NCBI GenBank assembly: GCA_032718475.1
Contig: JAUCBJ010008809.1
Coordinates: 1 to 34,715, forward strand
Source of the DNA: Nemertoderma westbladi
Lineage: Eukaryota > Xenacoelomorpha > Nemertodermatida > Nemertodermatidae
DNA length: 34,715 bases
Direction: 5' to 3'
The position numbers and the translations under genes were made by a program. The notes beneath the pieces are model-generated. The model was not told the DNA's origin. It saw only the letters and a program-made list of their open reading frames with translations, and searched no databases. Shown in pieces: positions 1 to 12,600 of the stretch (position 1 is the first letter of the stretch; every line of letters starts with the position of its first letter).

Positions 1-634
1 TGTTTCGATCAGTCGATAAGTTACATATTAGAATGTAGAATAAATGGACTCAAAGCAAAATTATGTAACTTTCAACGACCATTATACTGCCATATCTCAG
101 ATATTCCTTTTTAAAAATTATGTTCTGGATTTATTACATTATTTAGATTCCCTGCAACAACGTCATCTTCCATTCGTTACCAACGAACCCTCTATAAGAT
201 TAAAAGGTCGACTGAGATACCTATATAAAGCATGCAAGGATTGAAACCGAAGGCGGGTTGATATCTCGACACGGGAAATTAACAACAAATTTAATTATAA
301 ATAAATTTGTTTTAGTTATTCTAACGAAAACAATATATGACGAAATTGCCGGGATATGAAAATACACCTTATATTATCAGACTTATATTGACAGTGCAAA
401 AACAGTTCATGGTGTTTGGAAATATGGGACAGGGTTGGGAAGGATTGAAATGTACGTAGGAGTTAATAGTTATACTGTAATACCCGATCAGAGTTTGTTA
501 CGATTATTTGAATTTTAAATTGTATGTACAAAGTGTAAAAAGTGCCGGGGACATATGATATTGTGTCACCCCCCCCCCCCCCTACCTGAAAAGTGGGGTT
601 AATAGAAAAATAAAAAAGTTAATAGGCCACCATA
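1..634. other. 5' flanking DNA, no gene recognised
   Basis: This is AT-rich DNA with no coding signal that I recognise. A 66-codon open frame at 44-244 has no recognisable domain and no supporting context. A cytosine run lies near 570-582. Nothing else can be called here. Confidence 0.5.
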
Positions 635-1111
635 CACCGCAGTTATTTCTTCTATCTTATAGCGATTTGTTGATATTGACGGAAACCTGGGCATGCAAGG
701 ATTCCACATATGTATCACAATCTGAATTTCGTCGTACAATAGCTGAGGTATGAGCATTTAATTCTTGCATGGTTTTGCACCTGCACTAGGCTATTTTATT
801 ATATTTAACAAATCCACCATATTTTGGAACACTTCGTTTATGTACGAATAGCTACGCAATAGTTTGATTATAGAGTAATTGCATTGTTGCCAAGCTACGT
901 ATGGGATAAACAATATATTCTAGAATATGGTGTATTTATTAAATATAATAAAATAGCTTCGCCCAGGTGCAAAACCATGAAACTTTTGAACGCTCGTATC
1001 TCAGCTATTCTACGACAAAATTCAGATTGTGATACATATTTGGAATCCTTGCATAGCCAGCTTTCCGTCGATATCAACAAATCGCTATAAGGTTGAAGAA
1101 TAACTGCGGTG
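635..1111. mobile_element. 477-bp inverted-repeat (foldback, MITE-like) element
   Basis: The left part (from CACCGCAGTTATTTCTTC) and the right part (ending GAAGAATAACTGCGGTG) are imperfect reverse complements over nearly the whole length, so the element can fold into a hairpin with its centre near 870-885. Matching internal pieces include the stretch around 661-690 against 1065-1091, and the stretch around 745-785 against 955-1000. It has no coding capacity of its own; the open frames at 884-1090 and 895-1116 are simply the two strands of one arm. I see no convincing target-site duplication, so the superfamily is unknown. Confidence 0.7.
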
Positions 1112-2888
1112 AACATGTTGCAATATCGTCAGAGACACCTATTTTAAACACTTCTAGCTAAAGAATGAAAGCGAAAATAAAAATTTTGGCTCACCCAGCA
1201 AGGAAGAGGGAGGTGAAACTATCTCCAGATCTGTTTCAAATTTCACGCAATCTCATTAAGATTTGTTGAAAATTTTTTTAGTTTTTTGTGGGGGTGGGGA
1301 TGTGGGGGGGCGGGGGGGGGGGGGGGGGGGGGGCAGGTACCTGAATAACGACACTATATTCCAGGACATGGTAGGTACAGTAGCAGTAGGCCAGTACTGC
1401 AGTAGGCCTACGTTTGTACAGTAGCAAACCTAAAACATGGAATCCTACGAATGTGATCACACTGTGTGTCCCAATGTTTACTTCATCACAAACATCCAAG
1501 TAAAAGGTAATAAAATACGTAGCATGTCTTACTGTATTATATAGTAGGCCTACTTACAGTAAGTTAAGTAGTAACCCTCTAGTTAACCAGCGCTAGTTTT
1601 CCCCAGGAAATCCGCAAATAATATCCACTTAAGATTTGTTCTTCCCTGCTGATTGTCACCATAGACATCACTATATGTCTACCACTGGGACTGTAACTTG
1701 CAAAACCAAACAATAACTGAGATAAGAATTGATACAAAACCCTAGACCTACTCACTCATGTTCATGGAATAATTTTTATTTGAAAGCTATATATTGCCAC
1801 TAATTGTACAGAAAGTAAATTTTCCAATCTTAAAGTACTGTAGGACTACTCATCAGTCAGTACAGTAGGTACAGTAGTAACAATTTAAAATTATTAAATA
1901 CAAAAGCTTATTATTTGTTGTGATTATTTTTAGATAAACTATAAATATTACTTTTATCAGCTCGTTGTTTAAAGTCAAATTTTTAAGCACTTCATACTTA
2001 GGTTGACGATATTACTTTACATCAACTTTACATATATATATTCTAGACCAACATCTATTAATTGTGCCTGATATAGAGATATTTTCGGTCGAGATTTTGT
2101 TGGGATTTTATCAGAGAGTGGAGTGGCGCACAGTGACCGCAAGTGAAAATAGTAATCTTCTGCTCGAATAATATGAAATAATGCATAGTTTAATTTTTTG
2201 GTTAGAAAACACCGCCATTGTATGCGGCTCCTTTTCCTTTATTTTTTTAACTTAATTAAATTAATTGTTCAAACTCTATAAAATTTATTTTGTTTTTGCG
2301 GTCATTTCGCGCCATTGACTCAATTTTATACATGAAGAATTTGTATTATTTTTAATTTCTCTTTATTAAGTAATAAGTGTTTTATAGCGCTTATTTCAGT
2401 CTTATAACCTGTAGGTACAGATACTAATTCGTTAATTGTTTTGGTTAGATTAAGGCCGTCTGAAACCTGAGTGAAAACCTGTTATACAGTACAGTACTTC
2501 ATATGGGGGTAAACGTCCCATGTCAAGTATACCGTCAGTGAAGTTGTTAAAATTGATATTTGGTTGTTGGATTTATTTTTGTTGTATATTGGTTTTTATC
2601 TTATGTAATATAATAAACTATGATTCATAGATAATGTAAGTAAGTATATGTAATGTGAATATATTTTTTATATGACCCGCCATTGAGTAGGACTTCCCAC
2701 TGTCTCTTTTGTGTTGTTTTAATATTGTTTTGGTTATTTAGTGGTGCGGCATGGTGTGTTTTTTTTTTGGAATTATATAATTATTAAATAAACAATAAAT
2801 ACCAGACTGTCGCTATTGTATTTCAGTTTACAAATTCTTCATATAAAATTCAACTATAAATATTTCATTTTAAATGTAACTAAATTTA
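1112..2888. other. 5' flank and presumed promoter region of the laminin gene
   Basis: This is non-coding AT-rich DNA. It includes a G-rich tract with 22 consecutive G at 1312-1333 and several short repeats built on the words TACAGTA and TAGGCCTAC (about 1370-1420, 1545-1560, 1840-1880). No promoter can be assigned with confidence. The TATAAATA at 2855-2862 lies too close to the start codon to be a convincing TATA box. An acceptor-like GTATTTCAG ends at 2825, 63 bases before the first ATG, and could be the end of a 5' UTR intron or a trans-splice acceptor. Confidence 0.4.
1290..1333 (+). repeat. G-rich tract with G22 run
   Basis: Runs of four to seven G are followed by 22 consecutive G at 1312-1333. 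It satisfies a G-quadruplex pattern on the plus strand. Run length may be inaccurate in the assembly. Confidence 0.7.
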
Positions 2889-2973
2889 ATGATGTTCAGA
2901 TTTATAGTAATATTATGCAACATTTGCTTTGGTATCATTGTATGCTTCAAAGTTGTAACTTCAACTGAAACTG
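2889..2973 (+). CDS. Laminin alpha exon 1: signal peptide
   Basis: Two tandem ATG codons (2889 and 2892) open a short frame whose product is strongly hydrophobic ([20 protein letters not shown]) and then polar (Thr/Ser/Glu rich), as in a secretory signal peptide with its cleavage region. The frame runs into a good donor, G|GTAAGA, at 2974 and leaves one base. This phase-1 end matches the phase-1 start of exon 2 exactly, giving a Glu codon across the junction. Phase-1 introns after signal peptides are common in extracellular modular proteins. I chose this as the N-terminus because no LN or LE coding sequence is visible upstream. The alternative is an alternative-promoter exon of a longer gene. 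Confidence 0.72.
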
Positions 2974-3663
2974 GTAAGATTGCGTTAAAATTAATATATA
3001 CTGTATGCGATTTACTGTAGAATAATAATAATAAATTGTTGCTGAATCAGAACCCACCACAGAACAAGCTGCGCGGAATAGGTAATAATTGGAAATCGAG
3101 CATGATTCCAATAGCTCCGTGACCCCAGAGCCATTATAAGAATATATTGTATTTTGTACTACATTATACTACAATATCAAGGAGTTGGTATGGGGGGCGG
3201 TTATATTTAAAGCTTTTCATTGATAAAATTCAAAATTGTAAAAGAAATTTAAACGACACGAAATGCGAATTTAAAATCGCAAAAACGAAACGAAAATCTC
3301 ATAGGTTGATAAAAAAAACGAAACGAAACAACGAGTACACCTCACGGTATGGGCGCGTTGACCCTACAGTATGACCACAATGGATTCCGCCACTGACACT
3401 TATTTTATTAGCAGATGTTTAGGTCTACCGGGTTACGGTACATGTATGTGGGGCGAGCCACGAAGTTGGCGGAGCCTTAGCGAATTGACACTGTTAGGGG
3501 GTGGGTCAATTTATGCAAATAGTTGTCGTCGTCGTCGTCGTCGTTGTCGTCGTTGGGGCAAGCCACGAAGTTGGCGGAGCCTTAGCGAATTGACACTGTT
3601 AGGGGGTGGGTCAATTTATGCAAATAGTTGTCGTCGTCGTCGTTGTCGTCGTCGTCGTCGTCG

Positions 3664-3694
<31 letters not shown>

Positions 3695-6600
3695 TACGAT
3701 TTTGACATGCTAATAACTTTGTCGGATTTAAAGCTGCCAAGTTGAAAATTTGTAGGTATCAATATGAGCAAAAGTTGAGATTTTTGAGAGACTTTCAGAC
3801 ACCATCAGTGCAATGGTCTCCCGCTAGAGGGCCACATGTCTAAACATTAAATGCCCTCCCATTTCTTTGCTTTTAATCCGTTTAAGCTGAAATTTGGCAG
3901 ATATGTATTAGACCATTAGCTGTGACTTTCAAAGGAGGCGAATCCATCTGCAGTTCTCCAGTCTGCCGCTAGAGGGCCAAAGGTCTGAAAGTGAAATCGT
4001 TGTCGTCGTTACGATTTTGACATGCTAATAACTTTGTCGGATTTAAAGCTGCCAAGTTGAAAATTTGTAGGTATCAATATGAGCTAAAGTTGAGACGTTT
4101 GAGAGACTTTCAGACACCATCAGAGCAATAGTCTCCTGCTAGAGGGCCACATGTCTAAACGTTAAATGTCCTCCCATTTCTTTGCTTTTAATCCATTTAT
4201 GCTGAAATTTGGCAGATATGTACTAGACCATTAGCTGTGACTTTGAAAGAAGGAATTGAATTGAATTGAATTGAAGGCTAATCCGTGTGCAGTTCTTCAG
4301 TCTGCCGCTAGAGGGCGAAATGTTTGAAAGTGAAATCTTTCTCCCATCTCGTTATTTATGATCCGTTCAAGCTGAAACGTAGCAGATATGTAGTAGAAGT
4401 CGGCCTGAGTCTTTGGTGGGCAGTAAACGGTCTGGAGTCCTCCAGTCTGCCGCTAGAGGGCGAAATGTATAACTGTCCCCAATTCCTTGATATTAATTTA
4501 TTTAAAGTGAATATTGGCATATGTACTAGATCACATGCTGCGTCTTTCTGAGGAAGGTGGTCGATCTGCATTTCTCCAGTCTGCCGCTAGAGGTAAGCGG
4601 AAATTCAAGACGCTGGTCACACTTCTAAACGCATTATTTCAACATTCTCAAATATACGCTCCATAAATATTTCACGTTACTATTTTATTGATAATCAAGA
4701 TATAAACCAAGCGGAATTGGGGTGTAAACGTTAAGCAGACACCTGGTGCAGACACCTGGTGCAGACACCTGGTGCAGACAACTGGTGCAGACACCTGGTG
4801 CAGACACCTGGTGCAGACACCTGGTGCAGACACCTGGTGCAGACACCTGGTGCAGACACCTGGTGCAGACACCTGGTGGGTGCAGACACCTGGTGGGTGC
4901 AGACACCTGGTGCAGACACCTGGTGCAGACACCTGGTGCAGACACCTAGTGCAGATACCTGGTGCAGACACCTGGTGCAGACACCTGGTGCAGACACCTG
5001 GTGCAGACAGTTAGGCAGACCGGTACTGAAATGAATTACACAATAGCCTACATTCGCAGAAAAGCCTTTCTAGAATTATCACTTATGACTACTTATTTGC
5101 GTGCATTTTTCACTGGGATTGGCTGCGTGCGTGTCTAGCGTCGTCTCTTTGATTACGTTGAACCATTGGCAATATACAGAATGTTTTGATTGGACCTATA
5201 GGACTAGGAACTTTGCGTGGAAGAATATAATGGTAGAAATCATAACAAATAATACTCATATAACTTATATATAACTACCGGACTGCTGATTCATATACAT
5301 TCCTAACATTCCACACCACATTCCAATAATATCCTAATACAGTAATACTTTCGAATTAGTACTTAAATTAAATTTAAGTCACGTGCTGCGCGAAGGCCCC
5401 ACTTCGTGTAGGTGTAGGCGTATGCGCATAGGGGGCAGGAGGAGCAATTGCCCCCCCAGCAAATATCTAGGGGGCGAAATCACAGGCATACAGAGGGGCG
5501 GAATTTTTGAGTATTAAACCAGAGTAAAGCTTTTTATTAGTATTATACAGTAGTACATCATTGCTCAATCTCAACATTGTTTAAAAGATTTCCACTCGCT
5601 ACGCTCGCATTTTCATAATTAATATTCCTATACGGAACTATATTAACATCCGCAATTTCCTTTCCATTTCTAATGACTTCATATTATCTACTTTCATGTA
5701 CAGTATGTGTATCGTGTGTGTGTGTACCATGGGGGTGTATTAGGTGTGTGTACCATGTGTGTGTGTACCATGTGTGCGTGTACCATGTTTGTGTGTACCA
5801 TGTTTGTGTGTACCATGTTTGTGTGTACCATGTTTGTGTGTACCATGTTTGTGTGTACCATGTTTGTTTGTACCATGTTTGTGTGTACCATGTTTGTGTG
5901 TACCATGTTTGTGTGTACCATGTTTGTGTGTACCATGTTTGTGTGTGCCATGTTTGTGTGTACCATGTTTGTGTGTACCATGTTTGTGTGTACCATGTTT
6001 GTGTGTACCATGTTTGTGTGTACCATGTTTGTGTGTACCATGTTTGTGTGTACCATGTTTGTGTGTACCATGTTTGTATGTACCATGTTTGTGTGTACCA
6101 TGTTTGTGTGTACCATGTTTGTGTGTAACATGTTTGTGTGTACCATGTTTGTGTGTACCATGTTTGTGTGTACCATGTTTGTGTGTACCACACCTTTGCG
6201 TTTTTCAACGTCATTTTTAAAGTGTATTCATTGTACCCTCATGGTTTATCCTACTCCTTGACCGAAACTTAAATACGCCACAGTTAAATTATCACGAATT
6301 ACAGTAGAGGCCTAACTAACAATAAAATATACCGCAAAATAAGAAACAATGGGATAGAAGTTGCACTAAGATATATAAATGTTTTGCATTACTTAATATC
6401 CTTGGTGGCCCCTACGCGACACCGCACTATGTCCACAAATTATACAATTGTTGAAATATTATTTTATTTTTATTAATGAATTTTTTTGTTAGTTCAGTTA
6501 GAAAGTTTTTTTTTAGTTAGAAATATTATTTTATTTTTATTACTGATTTTTTTTGTTAGGGGGGGGGGGGGGCGAAATTGGCAATGACCGCGAAAATTTG

Positions 6601-9600
6601 GGACTTGCCCCCCCCCCCCCCCCCCCCCCCCAGTGAAAATGTTTCCGGTACGGTTATGCGTAGGCGCATGTCGATGTAGACGTAGCGTTTACCCCCCGTG
6701 TTTGAATGGTTTTGCTAGCGTTGAACTACCAGTGAACTACTACCTGTTGAGTCGTTCATAATGTCAGCCATAACAGTCAAACTGTCGCTCAGTTGCATAC
6801 TGTATATACCGAGGCATACCGGTAGGGGTTACCGGTGACTGTACCACAAGCCTTTCTGATCATTGTACGCGAAATTTACATGTACACACCTTTTATTTAT
6901 AAGAACCAACCAATTTGTTTTTTTTGAGCCTCATTTTTTTTAATACATGGAAACAACAGCCTGACATTTCCAGATCTAGGCCTAATCAAATGATGAAATG
7001 AAAGTGGTTAAAAATTAAGTTAGCACAGAATGGCATCATATGTAACTTGGGTCTAAAGCTTTGACCTTTTTTATTAGTTAATGGTAACTAATTAATTAAT
7101 GATAAATTATTACTTGTAATTAGTATTTGAAATAGTTATTGCATTTAATATTTAAACACGTCTTTGATATTAACACGATTGTGATCGATGAATTCTGTTT
7201 TGATATAATGGTACAAGAATGTGTGCCTTTGTATTATATTGTTCCATCACCTAACCATATATAGTAGGTCATGATTGTTCTTATTTTTCCACGAATTTGC
7301 GCTTCGTGTTCTTATATAAACTGGGTTCTTATAAGATAAAACGAGACCACACTACAACTACAACTAACTTACTACAAGTTATTCAAAATATAATTATGGT
7401 TTTCAGAATGCAGTGGGATTTGCGACGCCAATGGTACTAACACGTGCATCAATGACACGGATTCCGATCTCCCATCAAATCATCAAGTTTGTATCTGTAA
7501 AGATGGATACATCGGTGGACAGTGTGGAGAATGTGCCGTTGGTTATAGAGGATTCCCTAATTGTATTAAGTGTCACTGCGATGTCGAAGGTGTTAGGAAT
7601 GGTGATGGTACTGACATATGCGGAAAAACATGCAAGTGCAAGGTATATGAAATTGGGAAATTTATGAAATTACATAGAACTTGAAACATTACACCACTCT
7701 GCTAAACCTGTACTCATATATTTTCATAATTTATTATTGGTGTTATGGGTGAATATTTGCCAAGTCGGCACATCCAGGTGAGATTGAAATGGTGACCTCT
7801 GCGTTGAAAGTCTGACGCTCTAACCATTCAGCTAGAGGCTCATACGTCCTCATGGCCTCCCATCTGCCAATACCAAGATTTGCTGCCACTGTGCTCAATC
7901 GTACTGTACTTGGCGGTCTTTAACCACACGCTGAAATAAAAGGCTAGTGTATATTGAGCGTCAGACTTCCAACATGGAGGTCACCTGTTCGACCCCTCCT
8001 AGACGTAATTGCCGACTTTGCAAAGCTGTGCCCAACGAAAGTTATAAAAATAAAGCACAAATTCAACCATAACACCACTAATAAATTATAAATATACCGG
8101 TCGCATTATTTTCTCTATGGGTGTAACTGCCCTGCCTAAATTAGTAATTAGATTGTATAATTAATCATTGTGGCCGTGATGGTTCATGATTAATATACAC
8201 TACCCTTTCATTGTAGCGAGTTGTTAAAGACGGACATACAAGGTATCAGGTATATAGTATTTGCAGGTCTACCTTTTACCTAAACCGCTAGCTGAATGGT
8301 TAGAGCGTCAGACTTCCAACCCGGAGGTGACCAGTTCGATCCCACCTGGACTAGGGCGGTGCGTTTTTTACTTTTTTCGATTTCATTGTTCTACCGGTGC
8401 ACAAAAGTTTCCAAGTGGTAAGAAAATAAGGCAAAAAAATTTATATAAATTTCATCTATATCTTCACGGATCCCAAGAGGATTGAAATTTTGAGCCTTCG
8501 CGATGCACCATATAATGAAATTTATAACAATCTAACACATTATGAAAGATCAATGACTCAAGAAAGAACTTCGTGCATGCATCAAATGTCATAAAATGGG
8601 TCCAGACTAATATCGAAATTTTGATTTTGGGACCAAGGGAAGTAGTGCCATAGGTACATGGCCAGAACCTACCCTCTGGCATAAATGACTCTTATTCTCA
8701 ATTTTCGCGATGGACAACTTTTACTTCTCCTACTGCAAATATTATGCTCATTAGAAGCGCAATGACCGATTTAGTGGGGGTAAACACCATCAAAACAAGC
8801 GCAGACTCTATGGACACATTTTGATCCAACTTTGATCAATGTTTGATCAAAGTGTGCTCAAAGGAATGCTTTTTGAGAGCGGGACTGTAGTTATTGAGAT
8901 ATTGCAGAAAATGTTAAGTCCGGCACAAGTCAACATGACTGCCTTGTTGATTTATAGACAAATACATTACAAATGTTACTTCTAATTATCTTAAGGCATC
9001 AAAAATATACACATCACTGCAACAAATTGATTTAGTGTATACAGACACCTTCAAAATGAAAGAGTAGTGATTAATTCACTATAGTTTTTGTACAAAATGT
9101 GTGGAATGGGTCAACTCAATATCAAGTATTAATTTGTGGACATAGACTTGACATTTTGTAAAATAACTCAAGAACTAATGACTCTACTATTATTTTGAAG
9201 GTGTCTACATCCATACATTGATCATTTTCTGTGATGTGTCTATTCTTGATTTCTTGAGATAATTCAAAGTATCATTTTTAGTGTATTTGTCCATATCGCA
9301 TCAAAGCGGTAATGTAGACTTGTGCCAGGCTTCACATTTTCTTCGATATCTCAAGAACTATTCGCTCTACGTTTGTTTAGAAGTTGTCTACCCCCACTAC
9401 ATCGGTACTTGCGGTTCTAATGAGCATAACATTAATGCAGTAGGAGTACTAAAAGTTTGCCATCGCGAAAATTTAGAATAATCGTCATTTACGCAGAAGG
9501 GTAGGTTCTGGCCATGTGCCTGTGGCACTAGTTAGTTCCCTTGATCCAAATATTAAAATTTTGGTATCGAACTAAGTTTGGACCCATTTGATGACATTTG

Positions 9601-12600
9601 ATGCATGCAGGAAGTTCTTTCTTGAGTCATTAACTTTTCATTAATGTGTTATATTGTTATAAATTTCATTGTGGTGCATCGCGATGGCTCAAAATTTTAA
9701 CCCTCGTGGGATCCGTCAAGATAGCGATGAAATTTTTTGCCTTAATTTTTTACCATTTGGCAACTTTTGTGCACCGGAAGAACAATTAAATCCAAAAAAA
9801 AGGTAAAAAACGCACCGCCCTAACCTGGACGACATTGCCGACTGTGCCAAACGAAAAGTTATAATAATCTCAAACCACTCATTCACCCAAAACACCAATA
9901 ATAAGTTATAAAGATATTTGGATGGCACATATAGAAAAATGCTATCTGGCTTATTGTGTCAAGTACAATGCAAATATCACCAACCAGACACGATACACAG
10001 AATTAGAGGTGTCTCATTAGTCCCTCCAAACTTGAAACTGTTCAAAACTTAAGTTCATTTAAGACATTAAGGAAAAGGAGCAGGTTTCAGTGTCGGTGTT
10101 TTCCAACTAAATCAATAAACAAAACTTTATTTCACATGTGATTAATTAATGCTGGAGACCCCTTTTTCACTATCTGAGATTTAATAGTTACTGTACTCTA
10201 ATATGTTATTTTAGGATCTGGTCACGGGTCTGAATTGCAATGAATGCAAAAATAATTCCTACAATTTGCACAGAGATAACCCTATTGGTTGCACACCATG
10301 CTTCTGTTTCCTTCACTCGTCTGCCTGTAAACCAGCTGAAATCTCTGCAAAAAATATACCATTAATCGTTGGCAAAATTGAAAGCGACAAAAGACATTTC
10401 AAATTCAAACTGGGAATCCAAGAAGAAAAATCGTGGATCAAATTTTATGGTAAAGTTATTGAATGCAATGTTAAATTAATTATTAGTAACGATGAAAGTC
10501 ACAAACATCATAATCATTTGTTTATGTACAACATATATTTGGATACTATTCATATGCGATACATATATAATACCAATACAACTGAACTCATAGGCGGTCG
10601 TTTTTCACCTATTCGTATAGAGCTTTCGGAAAATGTTTGGCATTTACAAACCAAAACAAGGAACGATACTTACAATAAGGCATCCGGCAAATTGAACTTC
10701 ATGACCTCTTTCAATAACATGAGTGGATTAATCATTGATGGGTTGAAAAGGGCATATAAAAGCATTTCCGTTGAATCATGCCGCTTGCTTTATACAGACG
10801 ATACAGTATACACAGCAGAACAGTGCCAATGTCCACCGCAATTTGCAGGAAGTTCGTGTGAACGATGCAATGATGGATTCTTCCGAAACAACGGGAATCG
10901 TTACTATTCGCACCAGGAACCCTGTGTCCCTTGCAACTGTTCGGGACTTACAAGTAGCTGCGACGAAAGAACCGGCGAATGCTACAATTGCAAAAACAAC
11001 AGCTTCGGATTCAACTGCCCACAGTGTCGGCAAGGTTATGTGGATTACAATAACGTCGTGGGATGTAGCAAATGTCATTGTCCTTACACAGATTACTCTA
11101 GAGGCGGTTTGTGTCAAGACGTCGTCGGAGGCCAGGTGCGTTGCTCAGAATGTCGTGAGGGCTACGAAGGAAATACGTGCGAGCAATGCTCACAAGGTTA
11201 TTATGGTGATCCTTTGGCGAGGATAGATTGTCTGCCGTGTTTCGCGAAGTGTAATAATAGAAGTCGCAGATGCACCAGTTTGCGTGGAGTTTGTCTTAAC
11301 TGCAAAGATAATTTCAAAGGCGACGATTGTGAAATTTGTCCAAATGGTCATTTTATGTTGGTAAATGAATGCCGTCCTTGTAGGTGTCACATAGAAGGGT
11401 CCGTTAATTCATCATGTGGTGCGTCTGGAAACTGTTATTGCCGTGATGGTTACCACGGAAAATTATGCGACATGTGTAGTTCTACCACGCTTTCCGTTAT
11501 GGACAAACAAGCACAACAAGGTTGCCGAAATGGTGCATGTAATTCTTGCCAGGATTCTTGCATTCGACATTTAAAGTACAATATAGAATACCACGCAGCA
11601 ATTATTAAAAATTTAATTTCTATTTTGGAAATTCGTTCAACATTAGTTAACATATTAAATTCTGTTAACGTCGTCAAAGCAGACGCATATTATATTAATT
11701 TAATTCCTAAAGTAAAACAGAATTTCAAGGATGTAGAAAATCTATTAAATGACGTAGAGAGTGAAATATCTTATTATTATAAAAGATTAGATATTATTGA
11801 ATCTGCGACTTGGAAAACATTTTCAGATGGAAGAACCACGTATAGTAACATCGACATGTTGGAGAATGATATTGAAGAGTTGGTTAACCGATGTACCGAA
11901 GTGCTATTGGCAATTGGAAATGATAAAGCACATATCGATGAAGGGGAACGACTGCTTCGCGATTTTTCATATGTTCTAGAAAATGTAGCTGAAGACATCG
12001 ACCTTATACCCACAAAAATTTCTGATCTAAACCAAATAATTAATATTGTCAAAGATTATGAAATTGTTATTAAAAAGTTAAGCAAACAAAATCTTAGAAT
12101 AAAGGAGTATAAATCCAAGTTTGAAGAACTTGGTGATATTTTTGAAAAAGTAAAAATAACTTTAAAAAACACACAAACAAAGATGGAATCGATTCGAAAT
12201 TATGAATTTACTCGAAACATTCTTAACACAACTAACTTCATCAGATCGACCAATTATTTGATAAAGGACATTACTCAGCGCAACCTAGCTATAAATAACG
12301 TTATGGTTCACATCGATTATGTAAATGAAATTTTAAAACAAAAGCTTGAGTCAGTCACTAGTAATCAAGAATATAAAAAGTTGAATAGTATCGTTGGAGC
12401 CAGTGAGCTACATAGCAAGAAGCTAATGGAATCACTTGGAAAGTTTATGCCTGTAATGGGTTCATATTCAAAACATTACAAATCCCTGCTTGGTTCTATG
12501 GTCTTGGGGTATAACACGTTGGAAGAGGTTAAGAATGCGATGCAGCAATTATTATTTATGCACAATTATGGACCTGGTAATTTGATTGACGAAATTAACG

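Noticed and set aside
44-244. 66-codon open frame at the left edge
   Set aside because: No recognisable domain, splice context or neighbour; length is expected by chance in AT-rich DNA.
3044-3080. Mini-exon AACCCACC...AATAG between exons 1 and 2
   Set aside because: It has splice-like borders, but its exit phase does not match exon 2, whereas exon 1 to exon 2 does.
5684-6261. Overlapping 150-184-codon frames on both strands
   Set aside because: Artefact of the 15-bp array, open in several frames at once.
8281-8351. tRNA gene
   Set aside because: A and B boxes are present, but the sequence is a repeated SINE head with a shared body and tail, without a full cloverleaf.
10771-11226. 151-codon frame inside exon 3 and minus-strand frames there
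   Set aside because: Shadows of the laminin frame, which alone shows the LE cysteine pattern.
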